From Reyranella sp. (GTDB lineage Bacteria > Pseudomonadota > Alphaproteobacteria > Reyranellales > Reyranellaceae), in NCBI GenBank assembly GCA_030679805.1, contig JAUXST010000046.1:1-17654 (forward strand): 17,654 bases of DNA, given 5' to 3'. This document shows, piece by piece, positions 1 through 6,640 of the stretch (position 1 is the first letter of the stretch; every line of letters begins with the position of its first letter). Under the pieces are notes generated by a model. The model ran no database searches, had not been told where the DNA came from, and saw only the letters and a list, made by a program, of their open reading frames with translations. The translations under genes were made by a program, and so were the position numbers.

Positions 1-1089
1 AACGGCACGGCCGGTACCTTCCTCGAAATGGACGAGGGCAACCGCTTCGCCAAGGGCCATCCCTCCATTCACGTCCTGCCCGCCCTGTGGGCACTGGCCG
101 AGATAAAAGGCCTCTCGGGCAAGGCGGTGATGGAAGCGCTGGTGCTGGGCTACGAGGTGGGCGCCCGCATCGGCATCGCCGCGGCGATGCGGCCCGACAT
201 GCATCCGCACGGCACCTGGGGCACGGTCGGCGCCGCGGCGGCGGTCGCCAAGCTGCTGGGCTACGACGCCGCCAGGATGCGCGAGACGATCAACGTCGCC
301 TCCTCGCTGACGCTCGCCAGCTCCAAGCGCACCATGCTGGAGGGCGGCACGGTGCGGAACGCCTATGCCGGCATCGCCAACCGCATGGCGCTGATGGCGA
401 TCGACCTCGTCGAGGCGGGCTTCATCGGCGAACGCGACGGTCTGTCGAGCGTGTTCGGTCACGTCGTCTCGGAGACGTTCGACACTGGCAAGATGATCGA
501 CGGGCTCGGCCGCGACTGGCAGATCGACCAGAACTATTTCAAGCTCCATTCCTGCTGCCGCTACAATCACGGCGCGCTCGATGCCCTCGACACCCTGCTG
601 GCCAGGGAAACGATCGCGGCCGACGCGGTCGAACGGGTCGACGTGGCGAGCTACCTCTACGCCGCCGAGCTCGACGACCAGGCGCCGCGCAACACGCTGG
701 GCGCCAAATTCTCCGTGCCCTTCGCCGTGGCGACGCGGCTGGTGCGCGGCTCCTCCGCCGTCGAGAACTTCACTTGGGAGGCGGTGCGCGACGAGCGTGT
801 CCAGGCGCTGGCCAAGCGGGTGTTCGTGACCGAGGACAAGGCGATGACCGCGAAGCTGCCGCAGTTCCGGCCGGCCCGAGTCGATCTCAGATTGCGCGAC
901 GGCCGCACGCTCACAGCCGCCGTCGAGGCCAATCGCGGCGACGACCAGGACCCCTATTCGCGCGACGAACTCACGGGCAAGTATTTCTCGCTGGCCGGGC
1001 GCGTCTGGCCGCACGACACGGCCGACGAGGTGAGGAAGAAGATCCTGGACCTGGCCACACTAAAAGACGTCTCGACCGTCATCGCGTAG
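1..1089 (+). CDS. MmgE/PrpD family protein (5' truncated by window edge)
   Basis: The frame is open from the first base and ends at TAG 1087-1089, giving 362 residues. Members are usually about 450-480 residues, so roughly the first 100 are outside the window. Family features seen are an N-terminal NGT...EMDEGNRFAKGHPSIHVLPA stretch, GTWGTVGAAAAVAKLLG in the helical domain, and FKLHSCCRYNHGALDAL, matching the conserved Lys-Cys-His region of PrpD-like proteins. The family includes 2-methylcitrate dehydratase (PrpD), cis-aconitate decarboxylase and many unassigned proteins acting on hydroxy or unsaturated tricarboxylic acids in the cytoplasm. No prpB or prpC gene is visible, so the substrate is unknown. 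The first ATG in view (28) is internal and not the real start. Confidence 0.9.
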   Translation, partial: NGTAGTFLEMDEGNRFAKGHPSIHVLPALWALAEIKGLSGKAVMEALVLGYEVGARIGIAAAMRPDMHPHGTWGTVGAAAAVAKLLGYDAARMRETINVASSLTLASSKRTMLEGGTVRNAYAGIANRMALMAIDLVEAGFIGERDGLSSVFGHVVSETFDTGKMIDGLGRDWQIDQNYFKLHSCCRYNHGALDALDTLLARETIAADAVERVDVASYLYAAELDDQAPRNTLGAKFSVPFAVATRLVRGSSAVENFTWEAVRDERVQALAKRVFVTEDKAMTAKLPQFRPARVDLRLRDGRTLTAAVEANRGDDQDPYSRDELTGKYFSLAGRVWPHDTADEVRKKILDLATLKDVSTVIA

Positions 1090-1146
1090 ACCGCCTCTCC
1101 CGCGACGCTGCGGCTGAGGTGACCAAGTCCCCCCGAAATTCCTGGG

Positions 1147-1178
1147 AAGAAAATCGGCTCCTCGCACGCCGAAGAGCC
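1147..1178 (-). terminator. Leftward rho-independent terminator-like hairpin
   Basis: Read on the minus strand, GGCTCTTCG (1178-1170) pairs with CGAGGAGCC (1164-1156) around a GCGTG loop, and GATTTTCTT follows at 1155-1147. The one non-Watson-Crick position is a G-U pair on the minus strand but a C-A mismatch on the plus strand, which favours leftward transcription. It would stop leftward transcripts before they reach the convergent MmgE/PrpD gene. No gene directly feeding it is known. A displaced terminator of the flavoprotein operon, or the end of an unannotated RNA, are both possible. Confidence 0.45.
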
Positions 1179-1319
1179 AATAGCGGCGGGCTTTTCGCCC
1201 GATAATTGCGCACACCTGAATGTAACGCGTGTTGTCCGCGACCCTGTGCGGGATTCCGGGATAAGCCTGATTCCATTGGCTTTTAGACGACTCCCGGCTT
1301 CTTCTTTTGCACAAACCCC

Positions 1320-1445
1320 GGCGCGCCTGTTTCCCAGGGGTCGTCAAGTGTCTGTTCCCACGTCGTTATTCGGCGTGTGGTTGAGACGGGGTTGTTCTTG
1401 GGACTGTCCACGGGTCAGGACCCGTGGCGGCTGCACCAGGCGCAT
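1320..1445 (+). ncRNA. Possible structured RNA with a three-way junction
   Basis: By eye the plus strand folds as follows. GCGCCTG (1323-1329) pairs with CAGGCGC (1437-1443) and closes two arms. Arm one has TCCCAGG (1332-1338) with CTTGGGA (1397-1403), then GTCT (1350-1353) with AGAC (1384-1387), then CC+CACGTCG (1357-1365) with CGGCGTG+GG (1371-1380, one bulged T) and a TTATT loop. Arm two is a perfect 8-bp hairpin with a CAGG loop (1408-1427). Two non-Watson-Crick pairs are G-U on this strand and would be C-A mismatches on the other, which supports plus-strand orientation. I do not recognise the RNA family. It shows no T-run terminator, so it could also be a folded remnant or repeat. Confidence 0.3.
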
Positions 1446-1452
1446 TGCGCGA

Positions 1453-1471
1453 CCCGCGGGCGTGCCGCGGG
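1453..1471. repeat. Perfect 7-bp hairpin
   Basis: CCCGCGG (1453-1459) and CCGCGGG (1465-1471) flank a GCGTG loop just after the possible branched RNA. There is no adjacent T-run on either strand. It may be an extra domain of that RNA or an unrelated palindrome. Confidence 0.4.
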
Positions 1472-1488
1472 AGGTCGTGCCGGAAATG

Positions 1489-1514
1489 AAAAAGGCCGGC
1501 GCAGTCCAAGCGCC
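1489..1514 (-). terminator. Weak leftward terminator candidate
   Basis: On the minus strand GGCGC (1514-1510) pairs with GCGCC (1502-1498) around a 7-nt loop. GGCC and then five T (1493-1489) follow. The stem is short and the T-run is separated from it by 4 nt. It lies about 325 bp downstream of the leftward enolase-superfamily gene and could end that transcript. Confidence 0.25.
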
Positions 1515-1600
1515 AACCTACCAAAATTCATAGCACATTTCTGCTGAACCTGCGCTTCACATCTGCGTGAGCGAATGCTGGCAATGACAGCAGCTGGGGG

Positions 1601-1620
1601 CGCGCGACTCCAGTCGCGCG
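1601..1620. repeat. 9-bp-arm GC palindrome
   Basis: CGCGCGACT (1601-1609) and its exact reverse complement AGTCGCGCG (1612-1620) are separated by two bases. Such compact palindromes resemble dispersed intergenic repeats of GC-rich proteobacteria. No T-run adjoins it. Confidence 0.5.
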
Positions 1621-1703
1621 TCATTGTCGGCACAGGACGAAGATCCGGAGTGGAGCGCCCCCAGCAAGGGCCTGGGTCTATCGCAACAAGATGCTCCCGC
1701 CCC

Positions 1704-1796
1704 CTACACCGCCTCGCCCGCGACCCAGCCGCTCGACCAGGCCCACTGGAAATTGTAGCCGCCCAGCCAGCCGGTGACATCGACCGCCTCGCCGAT
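1704..1796 (-). pseudogene. Duplicate 3' end of the HI0933-family flavoprotein gene
   Basis: These 93 bp align without gaps to 4097-4189, the 3' end of the intact flavoprotein gene, in the same orientation, with 88 of 93 bases identical. They encode the same last 30 residues plus a TAG stop, beginning IGEAVDVTG and ending SSGWVAGEAV. All five differences are synonymous: GCG/GCA (Ala), GAT/GAC (Asp), GGC/GGG (Gly), GTC/GTG (Val) and GCG/GCC (Ala). Similarity ends sharply at 1796, and the upstream codons are unrelated to the gene. The fragment has no start or flavin-binding part and cannot be a working gene. I infer that it is the displaced end of the gene left by an insertion, with the intact gene now using an end of different ancestry. 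Confidence 0.85.
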
Positions 1797-1839
1797 GACG
1801 CCCTCCGATGCCACCTGCAGCATATTGGGATGCTGTGGA

Positions 1840-2931
1840 TCAGCCAGCGTGGCGCCGCACAGCATCCTGATCGAAAGAGAAGCCCCAGCCAGGGCGCTCC
1901 GGCACGAGCGCGCGTCCTTCGGCATCAAGCTCGATTCGTTCAGTATATATCGGCTCGAACCACGGCATATGCTCCAAGATGTATGCGTTCGGGGCGGCGG
2001 CGAGCAGGCTGAGGCTCATCTCTGTGAACAGGTGTGACGAGAGGGGCACGTCGAAGGCAGCGGCGAGGTGGCCGGCGCGGATGAACTCGGTCGGGCCGCC
2101 CATCCTCTGCAGATCGGGCATCAGCACGTCGGCAGACTTCATCTGCAGCATGGTCAACATGCCACGACTGGTGTGCTCGGTCTCGCCGCTGGCAATCGGC
2201 GTGTCAAGGGCGGCGGCGATCTCGGCCTCGCCCGCATGGTTCCAGTAGGGTACCGGCTCCTCGAACCAAGCAAGGCTGTACTCCTCCAGAGCGCGACCAA
2301 GGCGGATCGCTTCGGGCACGGTGAGGGATTGATTGGCATCTGCCATCAGTTTGATGTCCGGGCCGATGACCGCGCGGACGGCCCGAACACGCTCGATATT
2401 CCAGGCGATCGGCCGCGCGCCGACACGCATCTTCATGGCGCGGAAGCCGCGCGCAAGAAAGTCGGCCGCTTCAAGCTGCAATTCATCGATCGAGGAGGAG
2501 AGCCATAGGCCGCCGCTCGCATAGATCTGCACGGTGGTCGCGGCGGCGCCAATCAGTCGCGAGACGTTCAGGCCGGCGGCGCGGCCACGCAGGTCCCACA
2601 GCGCGGCGTCGACGCCAGCGAGGCTGGCGATGCTCATGCCGGCGTGGCCGAAGAAGCCGACGTCGGCCCAGGCGCGCTTGTAGAAAGACGCTGCAAGCGT
2701 CGGGTCAAGGCCTAGAAGCAGCGGCTCGAAACAGCGGACCATGTCGCGTAAGACTTCGAGACGGGCGCCGTTGATGGCGAAGCAAAGGCCTTCGCCGGTA
2801 ACGCCCGCGTCGGTGTCGAGAAAGACCAAGACGGCATCCGCCGAGCGGATCTCCAAGGTCGCCGACAAGATCGGCTTGGGCAACGGCAGCCGGACGATCT
2901 CGGTACGCAGGGCGGTGATCTTTATGGTCAT
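1840..2931 (-). CDS. Mandelate racemase/muconate lactonizing enzyme family protein (enolase superfamily)
   Basis: A 363-residue protein of normal length for the enolase superfamily, which abstracts a proton next to a carboxylate using Mg2+. An N-terminal capping domain (about 1-125) precedes a TIM barrel. Visible sites are KMR at 167-169, metal ligands D198 (MADAN), E224 (FEEP) and E250 (SGETE), the Asp-His dyad D273 (MPD) and H300 (SSHLF), and E320 (LEHMPW). The dyad and glutamate place it in the mandelate racemase subgroup, most of whose members are acid-sugar dehydratases or racemases. The second Lys of the usual KxK motif is Arg169. The substrate cannot be assigned. I chose ATG 2931 because MTIKITALRTEIV matches the usual N-terminus and GAGAAG lies just upstream. 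An in-frame ATG at 2985 would add 18 atypical residues. The gene lies inside the block between the two flavoprotein 3' ends. Confidence 0.9.
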   Translation of the reverse strand: MTIKITALRTEIVRLPLPKPILSATLEIRSADAVLVFLDTDAGVTGEGLCFAINGARLEVLRDMVRCFEPLLLGLDPTLAASFYKRAWADVGFFGHAGMSIASLAGVDAALWDLRGRAAGLNVSRLIGAAATTVQIYASGGLWLSSSIDELQLEAADFLARGFRAMKMRVGARPIAWNIERVRAVRAVIGPDIKLMADANQSLTVPEAIRLGRALEEYSLAWFEEPVPYWNHAGEAEIAAALDTPIASGETEHTSRGMLTMLQMKSADVLMPDLQRMGGPTEFIRAGHLAAAFDVPLSSHLFTEMSLSLLAAAPNAYILEHMPWFEPIYTERIELDAEGRALVPERPGWGFSFDQDAVRRHAG

Positions 2932-3042
2932 TCTTCTCGGCCGCGCAGGACAGTCGGTTCGGACTCGTGTGCCACCACATGACACCTACAACAAACAAAT
3001 AGGCCCTGCTGCCAGCAACCAGTCCCTATGTGACGAAGGTAC

Positions 3043-3492
3043 CTACCTATACCGATACATCACAAACCCCGGTTTGTCGGCCAGTTTATCGTAAAGCGCC
3101 ATCGATCTGTGATTGGTCTCGTCCGTGTGCCAATAGACACGTGTGAGACCTGCATCCTTGGCGCGCTCTGCAACAGCCTCGATCAAGGCACGCCCCACGC
3201 CTTTGCCACGTGCCGCCTCGGCAGTGAAAAGATCATGCAAATAGCAAGTGGCCTCCACCATGATCGTCGAGCGGTGAAAGAGATAGTGGGCCACGCCCAG
3301 CAAAGCCTTCCCTTCTTCTGCGACCAAAGCATGCATCGGTTCGTAGATATCAAAGAAACGTCCCCATGTGGCCTGCGTAACTGCATCCGGCAACGCCTTC
3401 GCCCCCGTACGACCGTAGAAGGTATTGTAACCTTCCCACAACGGCAGCCACTGCGGGAAATCCTCGCGCATCACAGGTCGAATTTGCAGCAT
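3043..3492 (-). CDS. GNAT family N-acetyltransferase
   Basis: A 149-residue single-domain GNAT protein. The acetyl-CoA pyrophosphate-binding motif A is clear at about 86-106: HDLFTAEAARGKGVGRALIE, with RGKGVGR at 95-101. Motif B follows as VYWHTDETNHRSMALYDKLA (119-138), and the end is GFVMYRYR. Family members transfer an acetyl group from acetyl-CoA to an amine such as a small molecule, antibiotic or protein N-terminus. Nothing here identifies the acceptor. ATG 3492 has a good Shine-Dalgarno (AAAGGA, 8 nt upstream). The gene shares strand with the enolase-superfamily gene 111 bp downstream but may be transcribed separately. One 60-bp line of the gene (3181-3240) counts about 60% G+C, below its neighbours, which fits an acquired segment. 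Confidence 0.9.
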   Translation of the reverse strand: MLQIRPVMREDFPQWLPLWEGYNTFYGRTGAKALPDAVTQATWGRFFDIYEPMHALVAEEGKALLGVAHYLFHRSTIMVEATCYLHDLFTAEAARGKGVGRALIEAVAERAKDAGLTRVYWHTDETNHRSMALYDKLADKPGFVMYRYR

Positions 3493-4096
3493 CCGCAGCG
3501 TCCTTTCTGATTTCTCGGCGAGTCAAATATAGTTGTTGAATGATCGTGCGATCAGCCGTGCCGATTGCCGATCTATTGGCAATGCCAGTGAGGAATTCGC
3601 CGTGGCTCCATCGGATTGAAGGCCTCACCGGTGTCGCGGAAGGGTTCTCCGAAGACGATCAAAAAGCACATCCTAGCGGCGCACATGGAACGTCTTCTCG
3701 ACCACATCGGCGAACCGCTTGATCAGTACCATGACGACCTCAGGCGGCATTCCCTGCGAAAAGGACACCGCTACATTGTTTGTTGTCGCGGGCGACGAGA
3801 AGGAGCGACGACAAATACAAAGCAATCATTATGAACTAAGCAGATCAAATGCGAGCGAAAGAGAATTCCATGAACGGATGAAACCTCATTGTCCGCTCTC
3901 GCACAAACAAGCATATAGCCCGACATCGAAGTACCCCTAATCAAGTTATCTATTTTCAACCAATAGCTACCATAGGGGTCATTGACGAACGGACGCCTGA
4001 GATCCGGGAGTGTCGAGTATCGCTTGATCAATCACTTTGGTACCTGGCAGGCGGTAAGAACGGAGTTGCCGCGCCGATCGCGGCAACTCCTCCACC
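3493..4096. other. Lower-GC stretch with no recognisable gene
   Basis: By hand count, 3781-4020 has 112 G or C in 240 bases (about 47%). A line inside the adjacent flavoprotein gene (4261-4320) has 42 in 60 (70%). Several short frames exist on both strands, up to about 90 codons, but none has recognisable motifs together with a good start. A minus-strand frame at about 3690-3790 reads SQGMPPEVVMVLIKRFADVV and ends at TAG; it could be a decayed fragment. I see no tRNA, integrase, transposase or terminal inverted repeat. The stretch abuts the end of the flavoprotein gene and is probably part of the inserted block. Confidence 0.5.
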
Positions 4097-4189
4097 CTAC
4101 ACCGCCTCGCCGGCCACCCACCCGCTCGACCAGGCCCACTGGAAATTGTAGCCGCCCAGCCAGCCGGTGACGTCGACTGCCTCGCCGAT
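4097..4189. repeat. Right-hand copy of the 93-bp direct repeat
   Basis: This is the 3' end of the intact flavoprotein gene and matches 1704-1796 in direct orientation with five mismatches. The two copies bracket 1797-4096. The repeat ends exactly at the stop codon on one side and at an Ile codon on the other. Confidence 0.85.
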
Positions 4190-5248
4190 CGCGTAAAGGC
4201 CCGGCACCTTCTTCGCCTCCATCGTCTTCGATGAAAGCTCGGCGGTGTCGATGCCGCCCACGGTCACCTCCGCCTTGGCGTAGCCTTCGGTGCCGGTCGG
4301 CGTCACGTGCCAGCGCTTGAGTTCGGCCGCCAGCGTCTCGAGGTCTCGATCGCGCCGCTCGCCGATCACGCCTTCCGGCGCCAGCGCCTGGGCGAGGCGG
4401 TCGGGCATCAGGTCGCCCACGATGTTGCGCAGTTCGGCCTTGGGCCGGAGCTGCTTGCGCCCCTTCAGGAACGTTGCCGCGTCGCGGTCGGGCAGCAGGT
4501 CGATGGCGATCTCCTGGCCCGGACGCCAGTACGAAGAAATCTGCAGGATCGCCGGCCCCGAGAGGCCGCGATGGGTGAACAGCATCGCCTCGCGGAAATT
4601 CGTGCGGCCGAGGCTGGCCACGACGTCGAGCGACACGCCGGCGATGTCCGGCACGCGCGCGGTGAACGGCACCAGCCCCGGCCGCGTCTCGGTGACGGCG
4701 AGGCCGAAGCGGCGAGCCGTCTCGTGCGCGAAGCCTGATGCGCCCATCTTGGGAATCGAAAGTCCGCCGGTCGCCAGCACAATGGACGCCGCGTCGAAAT
4801 CGCCGTGATCGGTGCGCACCGTGAAGCGATCGGATTTCTCGATACTCGTGATGCGGTGCGCCACCCGGACGTCGACGCCCACCGCGTCCGCCTCGGCCAG
4901 CAGCATGGCCACGATCTGCCGCGCCGAGCCGTCGCAGAAGAGCTGGCCCAATGTCTTCTCGTGCCAGGCAATGCCGTGCTTCTCGACCAGGGCGATGAAA
5001 TCGTGTTGCGTGTAGCGCGCCAGCGCCGACTTGCAGAAGTGTGGATTGGCCGAGAGGAACGCCTCGGGGCGGCTGTCGCGATTGGTGAAGTTGCAGCGAC
5101 CACCGCCCGAGATCAGGATCTTCTTGCCGACCTTCTCGGCATGATCGAGCAGCAGCACCCGGCGTCCGCGCTGGCCGGCGCGGATGGCGCACATCAGGCC
5201 GGCGGCACCGGCGCCGGCAATGACGACATCAAAGATTTGGCGGTTCAC
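4097..5248 (-). CDS. HI0933-family NAD(P)/FAD-dependent oxidoreductase (YhiN/BaiN-like)
   Basis: A 383-residue flavoprotein, close to the usual 390-400. The FAD-binding Rossmann motif is GAGAAG at 12-17, with acidic D35 at the end of strand two. The family signature KKILISGGGRCNFTN is at 42-56. The C-terminus GWLGGYNFQWAWSSGWVAG is typical of the family. The BaiN group has been linked to bile-acid intermediate reduction in clostridia, but most members, including E. coli YhiN, have no firm function, so I assign only a cytoplasmic flavin redox role. GTG 5248 is chosen because it overlaps the crcB stop as GTGA (5248-5245), implying coupled translation. It is the last gene of the SDR-P1-crcB operon. 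Its final 30 codons are duplicated at 1704-1796. Confidence 0.9.
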   Translation of the reverse strand: MNRQIFDVVIAGAGAAGLMCAIRAGQRGRRVLLLDHAEKVGKKILISGGGRCNFTNRDSRPEAFLSANPHFCKSALARYTQHDFIALVEKHGIAWHEKTLGQLFCDGSARQIVAMLLAEADAVGVDVRVAHRITSIEKSDRFTVRTDHGDFDAASIVLATGGLSIPKMGASGFAHETARRFGLAVTETRPGLVPFTARVPDIAGVSLDVVASLGRTNFREAMLFTHRGLSGPAILQISSYWRPGQEIAIDLLPDRDAATFLKGRKQLRPKAELRNIVGDLMPDRLAQALAPEGVIGERRDRDLETLAAELKRWHVTPTGTEGYAKAEVTVGGIDTAELSSKTMEAKKVPGLYAIGEAVDVTGWLGGYNFQWAWSSGWVAGEAV

Positions 5249-5625
5249 GCCAACGCCGTTCTCATGATCCACAGCGCGAGTGCCAGGCCTGCGATCGCGC
5301 CTGCCACCGAGCCGCCGACATAGAGGGCGGCCAGCAGATGTTCGTGACGTTCCCACAGCAGCACGGCGTCGAGCGAGAAGGCCGAGAAGGTCGTGAAGCC
5401 GCCCATGATCCCGGTCGCCAGGAACAGGCGCAGATGACCCGCGGCACCCAGTCGCTCGGCGAACCAGCCGGTGATCAGGCCCATCACCAGCGAGCCCAGG
5501 ATGTTGATGAGCAGCGTGTGCCAGGGGAAGTGCGTGCCCATCAGCCGCGCCACCCAGATGTTCATGCCGTGCCGTGCGGCGCCGCCGAGGCCGGCGCCGA
5601 CGAACACCACCAAGTAAGAAAGCAT
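5245..5625 (-). CDS. crcB: Fluoride efflux channel CrcB/Fluc
   Basis: A 126-residue inner-membrane protein with four hydrophobic segments (about 1-22, 34-55, 66-90 and 100-122), the usual Fluc size. Hallmarks are GAGLGGAARHG (10-20), N41 in LLINILGS, and GFTTFSAF (76-83), close to the canonical GFTTFSTF pore motif with its Phe residues. Fluc works as an antiparallel dimer that lets fluoride leave the cell. ATG 5625 has GGAGG 8 nt upstream, formed by the last codons of the P1-hydrolase gene. Its stop overlaps the flavoprotein start. I do not recognise a fluoride riboswitch next to it, and its placement inside an operon suggests expression with the upstream genes. Confidence 0.95.
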   Translation of the reverse strand: MLSYLVVFVGAGLGGAARHGMNIWVARLMGTHFPWHTLLINILGSLVMGLITGWFAERLGAAGHLRLFLATGIMGGFTTFSAFSLDAVLLWERHEHLLAALYVGGSVAGAIAGLALALWIMRTALA

Positions 5626-5629
5626 CTCC

Positions 5630-6640
5630 CTAGCCTCCGAAGCGCGTCTTCCAGTCGGGCGGCGACGTCTTGTAGGGCAGCGCCGTCGCTTCATAGACGC
5701 CGCGCGCGATGGCACGCGCCAGGCAATCCGCCGCTACCGTGCCGAGCTCAGTCAACACCGGCGGCTCGCCGCCGCGTCCCGCCTTGCCGGTCGCGGCGGC
5801 AAACACCGTATCGCCGTCGTTGGGGGCATGCACCGGGCGCAGCGCCTTGGACAGTCCGTCGTTGGCCATGATGGCGAGCCGCTTGCACTCGGCCTTGGTG
5901 AGGGTCGCATCGGTCGCGACCAGCGCGATCGTCGTCGCGGTCGCGGGCAGCGGCTGTCCCTTGAAGCGAATCTTGAGCGCGTCGTCAGGCAGCCTGGCGG
6001 GCCAACCCAACCCGCCGAATTCGCCGTCCTGCTCATAGGCGCCCGCCCAGAAATGCGGGCCGGTCCCGATCGTGGCCGAGCCCACGGCATTCACCGCCAC
6101 CAGCGCTCCGACGGTAAAACCCTGGCTGGTCTTCGCACTGGTCGAGCCCAGCCCGCCCTTGAGGCCGGCCGTCGTGGCACCGACGCCGGCGCCCGCCGTG
6201 CCCAGCGCGAAATCGTGCGCCGCCACGAGGGCGGCATCGCGGCCGAGATCCCAGTAGGGCGGCCTTATCTTCACCGGCTCGCGCATCCAGTCCTTCTCGC
6301 CGCCATTGATCAGGTCGAACAGGATCGCCTGCACCGCCACGGGAATGGCGAGGCCGCCGAAGGTGCGGCCCTGGCCGCGCTGGCAGAGGACCGCCGAAGC
6401 GCCACCCGCCGCATCGAGGCCGTAGACCGAACCGCCCGACAGCACGACCGCGTCGATCGCCTGGCCCACCATCTCGGGCTCCAGCGACGTCACCATGCGG
6501 TCGCCCGGCGCGCCGCCCAGTGTCGCCACACTCGCGACCGCGCCCTGCTCGAAGATCGCCACGGTCACGCCCGTCGCGGCGCGCATGTCCTGGGCGTTGC
6601 CGACCAGCACGCCCGGCACGTCGGTGATCAGGTTCCTCAC
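5630..6640 (-). CDS. P1 family peptidase/amidase (DmpA/NylC-like, autoprocessing)
   Basis: A 336-residue member of the P1 (S58) family, which includes DmpA aminopeptidase, beta-peptidyl aminopeptidases and the nylon-oligomer hydrolase NylC. These precursors cut themselves, and the new N-terminal Ser or Thr of the small chain is the nucleophile. Seen are LITDVPGVLVGNAQD (4-18), VVLSGGSVYGLDAAGG (65-80), GALVAVNAVGS (178-188), TTIALVATDATLTKAEC (236-252) and DGDTVFAAATG (275-285). By analogy with the DmpA S-I-I-I-V-L-A-T-D start, Thr236 is the likely nucleophile, giving a small chain of about 101 residues. The residue before it is Ala rather than the Gly of DmpA or Asn of NylC. GTG 6640 overlaps the SDR stop as GTGA. 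No signal peptide is seen. Confidence 0.9.
   Translation of the reverse strand: MRNLITDVPGVLVGNAQDMRAATGVTVAIFEQGAVASVATLGGAPGDRMVTSLEPEMVGQAIDAVVLSGGSVYGLDAAGGASAVLCQRGQGRTFGGLAIPVAVQAILFDLINGGEKDWMREPVKIRPPYWDLGRDAALVAAHDFALGTAGAGVGATTAGLKGGLGSTSAKTSQGFTVGALVAVNAVGSATIGTGPHFWAGAYEQDGEFGGLGWPARLPDDALKIRFKGQPLPATATTIALVATDATLTKAECKRLAIMANDGLSKALRPVHAPNDGDTVFAAATGKAGRGGEPPVLTELGTVAADCLARAIARGVYEATALPYKTSPPDWKTRFGG

Larger units (their letters stand above)
1090..1703. other. Long intergenic region without a supported protein gene
   Basis: No frame here gives a recognisable protein. The open frames are Arg/Pro/Ser-rich and lack convincing ribosome binding sites. The region is instead rich in inverted repeats. 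They include a leftward terminator-like hairpin (1147-1178), a CGGGC/GCCCG hairpin (1187-1201), a possible branched RNA (1320-1445), a perfect 7-bp hairpin with a 5-nt loop (1453-1471), a second leftward hairpin with a T-run (1489-1514) and a 9-bp palindrome (1601-1620). If the 93-bp copy at 1704 marks the original 3' end of the flavoprotein gene, this region was once directly downstream of that operon. Confidence 0.6.

Noticed and set aside
1415..1780. 121-codon minus-strand open frame over the intergenic region
   Set aside because: It is Arg/Pro/Ala-rich with no motif or ribosome binding site, and crosses the duplicated gene end in the wrong frame. It is a by-product of high GC.
1704..1928. 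74-codon minus-strand frame ending in the flavoprotein C-terminus
   Set aside because: Only the last 30 codons match the flavoprotein. The upstream part overlaps the 3' end of the enolase-superfamily gene in another frame, so it is a chance extension of the duplicated fragment.
3771..4031. 86-codon minus-strand frame in the low-GC stretch
   Set aside because: No motif or homology that I recognise and no good ribosome binding site. Its length is unremarkable at 47% GC.
4032..5192. 386-codon minus-strand frame
   Set aside because: It is a shifted frame of the flavoprotein gene, rich in Arg and Gly. The overlapping frame has the FAD motif and family signature.
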